From positions 1 to 46,759 of the forward strand of contig CAMYKW010000040.1 of NCBI GenBank assembly GCA_947259175.1: a stretch of DNA of 46,759 bases, in the 5' to 3' direction. This stretch comes from an uncultured Gammaproteobacteria bacterium. GTDB taxonomy: Bacteria > Pseudomonadota > Gammaproteobacteria > Arenicellales > JAANXG01. Under the pieces are notes generated by a model that saw only the letters and a program-made list of their open reading frames with translations, did not search any database and was not told the origin of the DNA. The position numbers were made by a program, and so were the translations under genes. Each line of letters starts with the position of its first letter. Position 1 is the stretch's first letter. This document shows positions 32,037-41,178 of the stretch, piece after piece.

Positions 32037-34502
32037 ATGACCGCCGACCAAACCAGCATGACCCCCAAACCCATACGCTGGGTGGTGGCGTTCCTCGCGC
32101 GCTTTTATTGGCTGGTGTTGATCGCCGCGTTCGCGTCCGCTTATTACTGCTTTTTTATCGCCAAGGAGCTCAAGCTGGATGCAAATGTCATTTCCCTGAT
32201 GCCCGAAGGCGTGCGCAGCGTCGAGAATCTGCGCCGGGTGATCAAGAAGACCGGCGGTTACAGCAATGCCATGATCCTGGTGGAATCGCCGGATCAGGAG
32301 GCGAGCCTGCGGTTCCTGTCGGATCTGAGGGTTGAAATCCTCAAGTCCGATTGGGTCGGCAGCGCCGAATACAGCGAAGACACCGCGATCTTTGAAAGAA
32401 ACAAGCTGTTGTTCGTCGAGACCAACGATTTGCAGGAAATCGATCGCAGGCTGGCGGCGCGGCTCGACTACGAAAAGAAACACCTGAAATTCAAAGTCCA
32501 GGACACCCCGGTGGAAATCGACATTCGCGGCACCAGAAAGCGACCGCCGTCGCTGAACTTTGACGATATCGAGGAGAAATACCAGGGCAAGAAAGACCGA
32601 ACGGAAAAACGAAACCTGTTCCAAAACGATGCCGGAGATCTCATCATCCTGGTGGTGATGCCCAAGGGGGGCACCACCAACGTCTCCTACTCGAAGCGCA
32701 TCATATCGGAGCTTCAGGACAAGATCGCCCTGGTCGATCCCGGCAAATACCACCCCGAGATGCGGGTGCAGCTCGGCGGCAGGGTGACCAATCTGGTCGC
32801 CAAATTCGACGCGATCATGAGCGACATCAAGGGCAGCGCGGTGTGGTCATTGTCGGCGATTTTTCTGGTGGTGGTGTTGTTCTACCGGCGCTTGTCCGCC
32901 TTGTTCTACATCGGTGTGCCGCTGGTAGTCGGCTTCTTGTGGACGTTTGCGATCACCCAGGTGGTGCTCGGCGGCCTGAATCTGATCACCATCTTTCTGG
33001 TGCTGATTCTGTTTGGCCTGGGGATCGACTTCGGCATCCACAACCTGTCGCGTTTCAATGAGGTGCGGCAGCACGGCGGCACCCTGGAGCAGGCCTTGAG
33101 CACCGTGTACCGGCGCACCGGGCAAGCCTCTTTGTTGGCCGCCGTAACCACCATGGCTGGATTCTTCTCGTTGATGATCACTGATTTCCGTGCGTTCTAT
33201 GAGTTCGGATTCATTGCCGGCACCGGCGTCGCGTTTACGTTGTTGGCGATGTACCTGGTGTTTCCCGCATTGATGGTCCTCGCCGAGCGGATCAAGTTGT
33301 ATCGTGCACCGCCGGAGAGGGCCGAGAAGGTGGTAGAAGGTGGGGTGTTTCCGTTCACCAACCCGATCTTGGTGATCGGCGCCATGCTGTGCGTATTCAG
33401 CCTCGTGGCTTTGAACCAGCTCGCGTTCGAAAACGATTTCGGCAAGCTCAAGACCCAGGTACCGAGCCTGGATGAGGTGAAACGCAAGATCCGGGATGTG
33501 TTCCCGCTGCGATCGGACAAGGCGGTGGTATTCGTTGAAAACCTGGAGGACGTCAAAGCGCTGGTGGACGCCGTTGAGTCGATCAAGGATCTGGGTGAGG
33601 AGGCGGGGGACCCGACCATTGAAAAAGTAAAATCCATCTACAACCTGGTGCCGGAATCGGAGGAGCAGAAGGAGCGCATCGAGATCATCGATCGCATCCA
33701 CACACAGTTGGACGAGGCGACGACGCTGCTGGAGGATTTCAAAGAAGACGATGAACGGCGCGCCGAGATGCAAAAGCTGATGACGTATCTCGGTGTGTCG
33801 GAGATGAAACCCGGTGATTTGCCGCTGCCCCTGCAGCGCATCTACACCGGAGTGCCCGACTCCGGCGGCTATCTGGTGTACATCTACAACCGCAAGGGCA
33901 CCTCGAAACTGGAAGAAGCGCAGGCGTTTGTCGACGACATTCGGGAGATCACCATCAACGACAAAACCTATTATCCCGCCACCGAAGCGATGATCTTCGT
34001 GGACATGCTGAATCTGATGAAAAAGGACGCCACCCTCGCGGTCACCGCGGTACTGGCGACCGTTGCGCTAATCCTGTTGATCGCGCTGCGCAGCGTCACG
34101 CAGACCATCGTGGTGTTGATACCGGTGCTGGTCGGCACCCTTTGGATGCTGGGGGTGATGGCGGCGTTCGATGTGCGGCTGAACGTATTCAATATGGTGG
34201 TGCTGCCGACGGTGCTCGGTATCGGCCTGGACAACGGTATCCACATCTACCACCGGTATCGGGAGCGCGGGGCCGGCGGATTGCGCCATGTCATCAAGAC
34301 CACCGGCGCGGCGGCGTTCCTGACTACTTTGACCACCATGCTCGGCTTCGCCGGGACCTTGACCGCATCCAATCTCGGCCTGCAGTCGCTCGGCCTGGTG
34401 GCGTGTATCGGCCTCGGCGCGTGCATGCTCAGCTCACTGACGGTGTTTCCCGCCATCTTGCAATGGCGCGCCAATCACATCGCGCAGCGGCAGGCGGTCT
34501 AG
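32037..34502 (+). CDS. MMPL/RND superfamily lipid exporter (HpnN-like)
   Basis: About 821 residues from ATG 32037 (TTG 32001 and ATG 32058 are alternatives). One helix near the N-terminus (VVAFLARFYWLVLIAAFASA) is followed by a large periplasmic domain (about 40-260) and a five-helix bundle containing FGLGIDFGIHNLSRFNEVRQ. A second periplasmic domain and a second bundle, with TVLGIGLDNGIHIYHRYRER, follow. The duplicated GIDFGIH/GLDNGIH segments carry the acidic residues typical of proton-coupled MMPL pumps such as HpnN. Its position after the synthase pair suggests that it moves the lipid product outward. Its TAG stop is part of the end of a mobile-looking element. Confidence 0.87.
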   Translation: MTADQTSMTPKPIRWVVAFLARFYWLVLIAAFASAYYCFFIAKELKLDANVISLMPEGVRSVENLRRVIKKTGGYSNAMILVESPDQEASLRFLSDLRVEILKSDWVGSAEYSEDTAIFERNKLLFVETNDLQEIDRRLAARLDYEKKHLKFKVQDTPVEIDIRGTRKRPPSLNFDDIEEKYQGKKDRTEKRNLFQNDAGDLIILVVMPKGGTTNVSYSKRIISELQDKIALVDPGKYHPEMRVQLGGRVTNLVAKFDAIMSDIKGSAVWSLSAIFLVVVLFYRRLSALFYIGVPLVVGFLWTFAITQVVLGGLNLITIFLVLILFGLGIDFGIHNLSRFNEVRQHGGTLEQALSTVYRRTGQASLLAAVTTMAGFFSLMITDFRAFYEFGFIAGTGVAFTLLAMYLVFPALMVLAERIKLYRAPPERAEKVVEGGVFPFTNPILVIGAMLCVFSLVALNQLAFENDFGKLKTQVPSLDEVKRKIRDVFPLRSDKAVVFVENLEDVKALVDAVESIKDLGEEAGDPTIEKVKSIYNLVPESEEQKERIEIIDRIHTQLDEATTLLEDFKEDDERRAEMQKLMTYLGVSEMKPGDLPLPLQRIYTGVPDSGGYLVYIYNRKGTSKLEEAQAFVDDIREITINDKTYYPATEAMIFVDMLNLMKKDATLAVTAVLATVALILLIALRSVTQTIVVLIPVLVGTLWMLGVMAAFDVRLNVFNMVVLPTVLGIGLDNGIHIYHRYRERGAGGLRHVIKTTGAAAFLTTLTTMLGFAGTLTASNLGLQSLGLVACIGLGACMLSSLTVFPAILQWRANHIAQRQAV

Positions 34503-34999
34503 TCCGAATTTCTCACCAGGCGCCCAGCTACTATTCTCAGCAAGCAGTAGTAATGGTCTCAAGTCCAACGCTGTCCCACATAATCTCGAACCCATGCGTC
34601 GACATGAATGGGTGGATATATTCCGCGACCCGCCGTGAATCCATCCATGGAGGCTCGGATGCCGCATCCGTGCGGCATACGGTCGCTGAATATATCCACC
34701 CATTCATGCCCCTTACGGTGCAGGGCTCAACCAACGCCCCATAAAACAATGCATTTCGACGTCTCTATCCGTGTTTCATGGGACAGCAGTGGTCTTAAGT
34801 CGTATTTTCATTGAACCAAAACTACGGATGCCTCAACTACCTGCCAAGAATAGTAGCCGGATGGCCGGTTGCGCCGTTGCCTGTCCCAGTTTAGGATGCT
34901 CGGCCGTTTCCACCAACGCCACTGCCGGGCGCCGGACGCCGGGCGTCACCCCGGGCATCGATCAGATTCCTTGCTGCGACGACATGTTCACTGCTCCCT
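34503..34999. mobile_element. Foldback element inside the lipid cluster (34503-34860) plus leader
   Basis: The left end TCCGAATTTCTCACCAGG continues to CCAGCTACTATTC (34524-34536), matched in inverse at 34848-34860 with one mismatch. Nested inside is a perfect 21-bp inverted repeat whose arms lie at 34603-34623 and 34688-34708, enclosing ATGCCGCA-TCCG-TGCGGCAT. Outer arms near 34555-34578 and 34782-34805 also pair imperfectly. It shares 25 bases with the element at 23202-23472. The part 34861-34999 shows no ribosome site or clear promoter. No protein gene seen. Confidence 0.7.
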
Positions 35000-36319
35000 T
35001 TGCCCCCCCAGCGGGACCCGCGGGCTGGTTTGACTGAGCGCGCCGCCACAACGCCGGAGCGCCGATCCGACTACGACGCGGTGATCACCGTTGCCGCCCG
35101 TGCGCCTGCACGCCCCGAGCAGTGGCCGGAATTCCAGCCGATCCTGGGGCGCTCGCCGTTCCAGCGCCACCTCCACCACCTCGGCGCGCTGGGTATCAAG
35201 CGGGTCGCGGTGATGCCGCTGACTGCCGGCGCGGGCGGCGCCACAGCGGATCTCGTCCGGCTGATCGCCGCGCAGCGGGAATCCCTCGGTGGGTCGCCAC
35301 CGACGGTCGCGGTGATCGGCGCGCCGCCGCAGACCGATTGGGTGCAGCCGCTCATGGTGATGCCCGCGGCCGCGATTTACGATGCGCGCCTGTATCAGGC
35401 GGTGCATGGGTCGCCAACCGCGGTGAGCTTGATCGACGGCGGCGATGATACCGGTCTGGCGCGCGTATCCGCGGACGCGCTGGCCGACCTGGCCGCCGGC
35501 GAAGCGCCGCCGTCGGGTGGGGGGCGCACGCTCGACGTGGACGCCTTGCCGCGTTACCTGCCGGCGCTGCGCCGCGATCTGCGGCCCGGGTGGAGCCCCG
35601 CGGTGACGGCAGCGGACCGCGAGCGGGCCGCGCGGCTGCTCATCGACGCTGCGCAGAAAGGGGTGCTCGATTTTCCCGCCCGCTATTTACACCCCTGGCC
35701 CGAGAATCTGTTGGCCAGGGCGGCGGCCGGCACCCGCATCACCCCCAACCAGATCACCGTGTATTCGGCGTTGCTGGCGTTTTTCGGCACTTATTTATTT
35801 GCCGCGCAATATTTTCTGCCTGGTTTGTTGATCGCGGTGGCCGCCGGGATCCTCGACGGGGTGGACGGCAAGCTGGCGCGCATCAAGCTGTTGAGCAGTC
35901 CTTTCGGCGACCGCCTCGACCATAGCCTGGACGTGAGTTTCGAGTTCAGCTGGTATCTCGCCCTCGGTTGGGGCCTGAGCCGGGCCACCGGTGATAGCGA
36001 CGCCGTGTGGGTGGGTATGGCGATCCTGCTGCTGATGGTCGTCGCCCGTGCCCTGAGCGGCGTGTATCGCGTCATCACCGGACACCAGATCCATGACCAC
36101 ACTGCATACGACCGCGCGGTGCGGTTGGTGGCCGGGCGGCGCAACATCTACGTGCTGGTGTGGCTGGCCGGCGCCGTGATGGGAAATCTTCATGCGGCCT
36201 TTTACGTGACCTTGATTTGGGCGCTGGTCACGGTGGCCGCTTACGCAGGACGCATCCTGTCGGCGCTGATCTTGAAAAAACAACGACAGCGCCGCGCGTC
36301 CGCGTTGACACCGGAGTGA
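35000..36319 (+). CDS. CDP-alcohol phosphatidyltransferase with degenerate N-terminal nucleotidyltransferase-like domain
   Basis: 439 residues from TTG 35000 (TTG 35030 is equally possible; no ribosome site for either). The first 190 residues loosely follow a nucleotidyltransferase (YDAVITVAARAP, FQPILGRSPFQRHLHHLGAL) but lack the glycine-rich nucleotide loop. The C-terminal half is a membrane CDP-alcohol phosphotransferase with the full motif D286-x2-DG-x2-AR, then G303-x3-D307-x3-D311. It would transfer a phospho-alcohol from a CDP carrier to a lipid hydroxyl. It is a paralogue of 39873-41174. The flippase starts 3 nt after it. Confidence 0.85.
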   Translation: MPPQRDPRAGLTERAATTPERRSDYDAVITVAARAPARPEQWPEFQPILGRSPFQRHLHHLGALGIKRVAVMPLTAGAGGATADLVRLIAAQRESLGGSPPTVAVIGAPPQTDWVQPLMVMPAAAIYDARLYQAVHGSPTAVSLIDGGDDTGLARVSADALADLAAGEAPPSGGGRTLDVDALPRYLPALRRDLRPGWSPAVTAADRERAARLLIDAAQKGVLDFPARYLHPWPENLLARAAAGTRITPNQITVYSALLAFFGTYLFAAQYFLPGLLIAVAAGILDGVDGKLARIKLLSSPFGDRLDHSLDVSFEFSWYLALGWGLSRATGDSDAVWVGMAILLLMVVARALSGVYRVITGHQIHDHTAYDRAVRLVAGRRNIYVLVWLAGAVMGNLHAAFYVTLIWALVTVAAYAGRILSALILKKQRQRRASALTPE

Positions 36320-36322
36320 TCG

Positions 36323-37870
36323 ATGGCGGCTGATCCCCATACGTCCCAACCGACCGCGCCGGTGAACGGCGCCGAGCTCGCCTCCAAGGCGAGCATCATG
36401 GTGGCGAGCAAGATCGCCGGCGCGTTCAGCAAGATCGTGGCGATCGTCATCCTGGTGCGGTTGCTCGATAAGGAGGATTTCGGGCTGTTGAGCTTCGCCC
36501 TGGTGACTTACCTCACCGTCACCAAGTTGTCGGAACTGGGGCTGTCGGACAGCATCTTTTATTTTTTCGGCAAGTATTCCAACGCCCGCCGGGGCTATGC
36601 GCTGAAGGTCGCGCGCACGCTGTTTTTGCTGGCCATCGCCGGCGGGGGATTGTTGTTGTTCATCGGCGCGGTGACCGGCGCCAACGGCTACTCGACCCTC
36701 GACTTGTTTGTGCCGTTGACGATCCTGGCGCTCATCGAATTACCGACCCTGCCGATCCAGAACGCGTTGATCGCGATTGATCGCACCAAGCATGCGGCGC
36801 TGGCGAATATTTTGTTCAGTCTGGTTTTTCTGCTGGTGGTCACGACGCCGGCGTTCGCCGGTCAATCCATTCAGCTCATCACCTATTGCCTGATCGGCTA
36901 TGGCGTGTTCCGGCTGGTGGTCAGCGCGGTGCTGTTTCAACGCCACTTTGCGCCGGACAGCGGGGAGTTGCCGCCGCGCCTGATGCGTGAAGTGCTCGCC
37001 TACTCGGTGCCGTTGAGCATCGCGTCGATCATGTGGAAGCTCAATGAGTTCGTCGACAAGTACGTGGTGATGTTTTTTCTCCCGGTGGCGGTATTTGCCG
37101 AATATACGGTGGGCTCCTGGGAGATTCCGATGGTGCCCACCATCGCGTTTACCGTGGCGTCGGTGATGATGCCGCAGCTGGTCTCCCTGCACATGCAGCG
37201 CGAAACCGAGTCGCTGCTGGCGCTGTGGAACGAGTCGATCAAGAAGGTGTCGTTGATCGTGTTGCCGCTGATGGTGCTGCTGGTGACCATCGCGCAAGAC
37301 CTCATCGTGGTGTTGTTCTCGGCAGACTACGTGAATGCGGCATGGGTGTTCATGGTGTACACCCTGGTTTTGTTTCACCGTGTGGGCGCCTATGCGGCGG
37401 TGTTGAAGGCGGTCAATCAGACCGGGGTGGTGACGCGCTGGTCGATCTACACGGTGTTGCTCAATTTGTGTCTGAGCGTGCCTCTGGTGCTGTGGTTGGG
37501 GATGATCGGCGCCGCGGTCGCCACCCTGGTGGCGGTGGGCGTCACCTGGGTCTATGTGTTGCGTCGCATCGGGGATGTCCTGGAGGTGCCGCTGCAGCGC
37601 GTGTTTCCGTTCGCCTATTACACCCGCGTGCTCGTTGTCGCGTTCGCCGCCGCCGTCCCCGTGGTGGGCCTCGCGATGTATCTGGAGTCCTCCCACGGCT
37701 TCGGATTGCTATGGAAAACCGTGGTTTATCTTGCGTCGTTTAGCGGGCTTTGTGCGGTCACCGGCATCGTGCAACGCGCCGATGTGTTGTTCGTGGCCGG
37801 GCTCTTCGGCCTGCGCCCGCGCCAGGCGGAGGCGGCGGTGACGGTTGGCAACGCACCGATGCGGCGCTAA
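36323..37870 (+). CDS. Wzx-type oligosaccharide/lipid flippase (MOP superfamily)
   Basis: 515 residues with about twelve to fourteen hydrophobic helices. The N-terminal SKASIMVASKIAGAFSKIVA is followed by VILVRLLDKEDFGLLSFALV, the usual start of Wzx/polysaccharide exporters. GLSDSIFYFFGKYSNARRGY and LAYSVPLSIASIMWKLNEFV are also typical. Such proteins flip lipid-linked substrates across the inner membrane. The 3-nt spacing from the CDP-alcohol phosphatidyltransferase gene implies that they work on the same lipid. The substrate is not encoded in recognisable motifs. Confidence 0.88.
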   Translation: MAADPHTSQPTAPVNGAELASKASIMVASKIAGAFSKIVAIVILVRLLDKEDFGLLSFALVTYLTVTKLSELGLSDSIFYFFGKYSNARRGYALKVARTLFLLAIAGGGLLLFIGAVTGANGYSTLDLFVPLTILALIELPTLPIQNALIAIDRTKHAALANILFSLVFLLVVTTPAFAGQSIQLITYCLIGYGVFRLVVSAVLFQRHFAPDSGELPPRLMREVLAYSVPLSIASIMWKLNEFVDKYVVMFFLPVAVFAEYTVGSWEIPMVPTIAFTVASVMMPQLVSLHMQRETESLLALWNESIKKVSLIVLPLMVLLVTIAQDLIVVLFSADYVNAAWVFMVYTLVLFHRVGAYAAVLKAVNQTGVVTRWSIYTVLLNLCLSVPLVLWLGMIGAAVATLVAVGVTWVYVLRRIGDVLEVPLQRVFPFAYYTRVLVVAFAAAVPVVGLAMYLESSHGFGLLWKTVVYLASFSGLCAVTGIVQRADVLFVAGLFGLRPRQAEAAVTVGNAPMRR

Positions 37871-37910
37871 ACTGCGGCCGCTCATACCACCTACTGTTTC
37901 GCCATCGTTC

Positions 37911-38915
37911 ATGACGAGCAATACCGCCGCCGCCCGGTGGGCGCACTTCAAGTATCAGCTCAGCTACAAGGTGAGCAAGGTGGTGATGCCCAACTCGCCG
38001 TCGGCGTCGTCGATTCCCTTCGTGGAATACCTGAAATGGTTTCGCTACACGCGTTTTACGCCGGAATATCCTTATTCCATCGACATTCAAACCCGCAGCG
38101 GCTGCAACGCGCGCTGTACCTTCTGCGGCGTGGGCCGCGAGCAGAACCGGATCACCGGCCGCATGAGCGATGAACTGTACGAGCAGATCATCGACGAGGC
38201 GCTGACGTTTCCCAACCTGGTACAGATCAATCCGTATCTGCTCAACGATCCGCTGGTGGACAAGACGATCGAGCAGCGCATCGAATACATTGTGCGCAAG
38301 CGCGGCAAGCGACGCCGGCCGGCGGTGCGCATCATCACCAACGCCGCGCTGATGACCGAGGAGCGCGCCTACCGGCTGCTGCAGTCCGGTCTCGATGAGA
38401 TCAATATCAGCTTCAACTCGATCGTTCCCGAGGTCTATGAAAAGGCGATGCCGCCGTTGAAATACGACAAGGTGATGGCAAACATCCTCGAACTGGTGCG
38501 GTTGAAACAACAGTTGGGTGTCAGCCGGCCGCGGATCAATGTCTGGACGGTGCTTACCAGGGACGTGGAGTCCAACCTGAGCAACGAAAAATCATATTGG
38601 AAGAAGGTCGGGGTGAGCTTCAAGGCGCGTAAACTCGACAACCGCGCCAGCGTCGATATCGAAGCCGCCGGGCTCGGCAACCGTCCCATGGACTTGGTGC
38701 AGATCTGCCCGATTCCGTTCTGGCGCGCCTGGATCATGTGGAACGGCGATATGATCATGTGCTGCGTGGACCAGGAGCGATCGAACATCCTCGGCAATTG
38801 CCGCGACCGGCCGATCAGACAGATTTGGAATGATCCTGAATATCAGGATTTGCGCCGCCGCTGGCGCACCAAGGAGTTGGATGGATTGTTGTGCAACGAT
38901 TGCAAGGGCTCGTAA
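37911..38915 (+). CDS. Radical SAM protein with C-terminal cysteine cluster (SPASM-like)
   Basis: 334 residues from ATG 37911 (the longer frame starts inside the flippase gene). The radical SAM 4Fe-4S motif is C65-x3-C69-x2-C72 in RSGCNARCTFCGVG. The partial barrel has QINPYLLNDPLVD and GLDEINISFNSI. Near the C-terminus, cysteines occur in QICPIPFWRAW, MCCVDQE and LLCNDCKGS, a SPASM/twitch-like auxiliary cluster site. Such enzymes do radical chemistry on peptides, lipids or sugars. It lies 40 nt after the flippase in the same direction. Confidence 0.88.
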   Translation: MTSNTAAARWAHFKYQLSYKVSKVVMPNSPSASSIPFVEYLKWFRYTRFTPEYPYSIDIQTRSGCNARCTFCGVGREQNRITGRMSDELYEQIIDEALTFPNLVQINPYLLNDPLVDKTIEQRIEYIVRKRGKRRRPAVRIITNAALMTEERAYRLLQSGLDEINISFNSIVPEVYEKAMPPLKYDKVMANILELVRLKQQLGVSRPRINVWTVLTRDVESNLSNEKSYWKKVGVSFKARKLDNRASVDIEAAGLGNRPMDLVQICPIPFWRAWIMWNGDMIMCCVDQERSNILGNCRDRPIRQIWNDPEYQDLRRRWRTKELDGLLCNDCKGS

Positions 38916-39063
38916 CAGACCGCCGGGCGCGCGCAGGCGAATACTGCCTTAATGGTTGCTTAATGTATCATCGGCGACGATTGATCTTCGCCGGGTGAAA
39001 CGTTACTCTGCGTTGCCGGTGTGACCGGATAAACCGAATAATCCCCCCAGGCTTGATCCAAAA

Positions 39064-39819
39064 ATGGATGAATTGGTACCCGACTGGCAAAAACGACCGC
39101 TGATGCGGGCCGGTCATCATGTCATAAAAAAACTGGAACACTCGATCGTGAAGGCGGATCCGAATGCGGACCAGCCGTTTTACGAATGCGATGATTATCC
39201 CTGGATCGCGCGGTTGGAAAGCGACTGGGAAACCGTCCTGGGCGAACTGCGTCAAGTGATGGCGCATCACGATCGCCTGCCCAATTTTCAAGACATTTCT
39301 CAGGATCAGATCAGCATTACCCGGGATCATCGATGGAAGACGTTCTTCCTGTACGGCTATGGCTATAAGGTGGAACACAACTGCCGGATTTGTCCGCGCA
39401 CAACGGAGTTGGTGGAATCGGTGCCCGGCATGCTGACCGCGTTTTTTTCGATACTTGCCCCGGGAAAACACATCCCCCCGCACCGCGGTCCCTACAAGGG
39501 CATGCTTCGTTATCACCTCGGCCTGATTGTCCCGCAACCCGCCGAGCAGTGCCGCATCCGGGTTGGTGATGAGATCCGTTGTTGGCAGCCGGGAAAGAGT
39601 TTGTTGTTCGATGACACCTTCGAACACGAGGTGTGGAACGAAACCGCGGGGACCCGGGTCGTGTTGTTTGTCGACGTCCTGCGCTCGCTGCCGTTTCCGG
39701 CGTCGGTAATGAACAAACTGGTGATCAACCTGATACGCTGGTCGCCTTTCGTGCAGAATGCACGCAAGAACTTGAGCGACTATAATCTGCAAGCAGAACC
39801 CTCCGTGCAAAGGCACTAG
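39064..39819 (+). CDS. LpxO-like aspartyl/asparaginyl beta-hydroxylase family oxygenase
   Basis: 251 residues. The core begins MLTAFFSILAPGKHIPPHRG (H140) then MLRYHLGLIVP (H151), and ends SLLFDDTFEHEVWNETAGTR (H188, R198) with VVLFVDVLR. This is the signature of the Asp/Asn beta-hydroxylase group that includes LpxO, which 2-hydroxylates lipid A acyl chains using oxygen and 2-oxoglutarate. Inside a lipid cluster, hydroxylation of an acyl or sphingoid chain is a reasonable inference. No signal peptide; cytoplasmic or membrane-associated. The ribosome site is unclear. Confidence 0.83.
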   Translation: MDELVPDWQKRPLMRAGHHVIKKLEHSIVKADPNADQPFYECDDYPWIARLESDWETVLGELRQVMAHHDRLPNFQDISQDQISITRDHRWKTFFLYGYGYKVEHNCRICPRTTELVESVPGMLTAFFSILAPGKHIPPHRGPYKGMLRYHLGLIVPQPAEQCRIRVGDEIRCWQPGKSLLFDDTFEHEVWNETAGTRVVLFVDVLRSLPFPASVMNKLVINLIRWSPFVQNARKNLSDYNLQAEPSVQRH

Positions 39820-39872
39820 CTGGATAACAACAAGAATAATTCGTATACATTTACACGAGCGATAATTCCTTA

Positions 39873-41174
39873 ATGAAAGCGGTCATACTCGCCACGACCC
39901 AACAGGGTCTTTCGTCATCCGAACCCCTCGCGTTCACCGAGCTGTGCGGGGTAAGCCTGCTGGAGCGGCACCTGCGCACGCTCAAGGCCTGTGGATTGAA
40001 TAGCGTCGACGTGGTGGCCGACCACGAAGGTGTATTCGCGATCGAGCAGATTACGGGTCTGACCCGGCGCGGCATGTCGATCCGTTTGCGCACCCTCGAC
40101 GAGTTGCACGGCCGCCAGGTGGTGGCCGACGCTGAATCCGCGCTGATCGTTTGTGGCGACTATATCGTCGAAAAAGCGCTCATCGATGCGGTGCTCCAAG
40201 CCGAGGGTGATTGCGTGTTGGTGGATTCGCATCCTCCGGTCGACGGCACCGATGAGCCGCAACCGGGACACGGTCCGGTGTACGCCGGCGTGGCAGTGAT
40301 CAGTGGTGAAAAAATTGCCGAGCTCCCCACCCGCGACCGCTCGCTGACTGCAACACTGGAAACCTTGCGCGAGGTGAGACAGATCGACGTCAACGCGTTG
40401 CCGAGCTTTGATCCGGCGCTGCGTCGCGACCGGCGGCGCACATGGATGCGGTTGACCGGCGCGGATGACGTGCCGGTCGCCGAGGCGCGCTTGATCGCCG
40501 GGGTGCAGAAAGGATCCCTGGATTGGCCCGCCCAGGCGTTGCATGCGCCGATTGAAAACTGGGCCATCGCCCGGCTGTGCCGCAGGGCGATTACACCGAA
40601 TCAGTTGACGCTGATCACCAACATCGCCGCCTGGGGGGTGACCGCGCTGATTCTTGCCGGGCATTTCGTGAGCGCGTTGGCGCTGGCCGCCGTCGTGGGG
40701 ATCATGGACGGCGTCGACGGAAAACTCGCGCGGTTGAAGTTGATGACATCAAAGATCGGGAAGCTCGAGCACCTGTTCGATATGATTTTCGAATATTCCT
40801 GGTGGTTTGCCCTGGGCTGGGCGTTGTCCCACGGCGACACCGGCGCCGCGATATTCCTGGCCGGGCTGGCGCTGATAGCGTGCAACTTCGCGGACACGGT
40901 AACGGCCGGAATATTCTGGTTTTACAAGGGCCGGCAGCACGGGCGACGGCTGGACAGCTACACGCCGTTCGACCTGATGGTGCGCAAGGTATCCGGCCGG
41001 CGCAACATCTATGTGTGGATCATCCTGCTCACCGCGCTGCTGAGCAGCGTCGAGCTGGGGCTGTGGACGGCGGTGGCGTGGGGCGTGGTGACCGTGGTGG
41101 TGCGGGGCGGCCGGACACTCATGCATCTGCGCGACCGCGGCACACCGGCGGAATTCGAGTTTGTAGTACGCTAG
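39873..41174 (+). CDS. Nucleotidyltransferase-CDP-alcohol phosphatidyltransferase fusion, paralogue 2
   Basis: 433 residues. The N-terminal domain (MKAVILATTQQG, PLAFTELCGVSLLERHLRTL, ALIVCGDYIVEKALID) resembles sugar-phosphate nucleotidyltransferases without the full glycine-rich loop. The membrane domain has D279-x2-DG-x2-AR, but the third part reads G296-KL-E299-HLF-D303. The first Asp of the G-x3-D-x3-D pair is therefore Glu, and one residue is missing. The last 60 residues (MVRKVSGRRNIYV) match the first paralogue. Such fusions make and use a CDP-polyol, as in inositol-phosphate enzymes. It lies 53 nt after the hydroxylase gene. Confidence 0.83.
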   Translation: MKAVILATTQQGLSSSEPLAFTELCGVSLLERHLRTLKACGLNSVDVVADHEGVFAIEQITGLTRRGMSIRLRTLDELHGRQVVADAESALIVCGDYIVEKALIDAVLQAEGDCVLVDSHPPVDGTDEPQPGHGPVYAGVAVISGEKIAELPTRDRSLTATLETLREVRQIDVNALPSFDPALRRDRRRTWMRLTGADDVPVAEARLIAGVQKGSLDWPAQALHAPIENWAIARLCRRAITPNQLTLITNIAAWGVTALILAGHFVSALALAAVVGIMDGVDGKLARLKLMTSKIGKLEHLFDMIFEYSWWFALGWALSHGDTGAAIFLAGLALIACNFADTVTAGIFWFYKGRQHGRRLDSYTPFDLMVRKVSGRRNIYVWIILLTALLSSVELGLWTAVAWGVVTVVVRGGRTLMHLRDRGTPAEFEFVVR

Positions 41175-41178
41175 CGGG

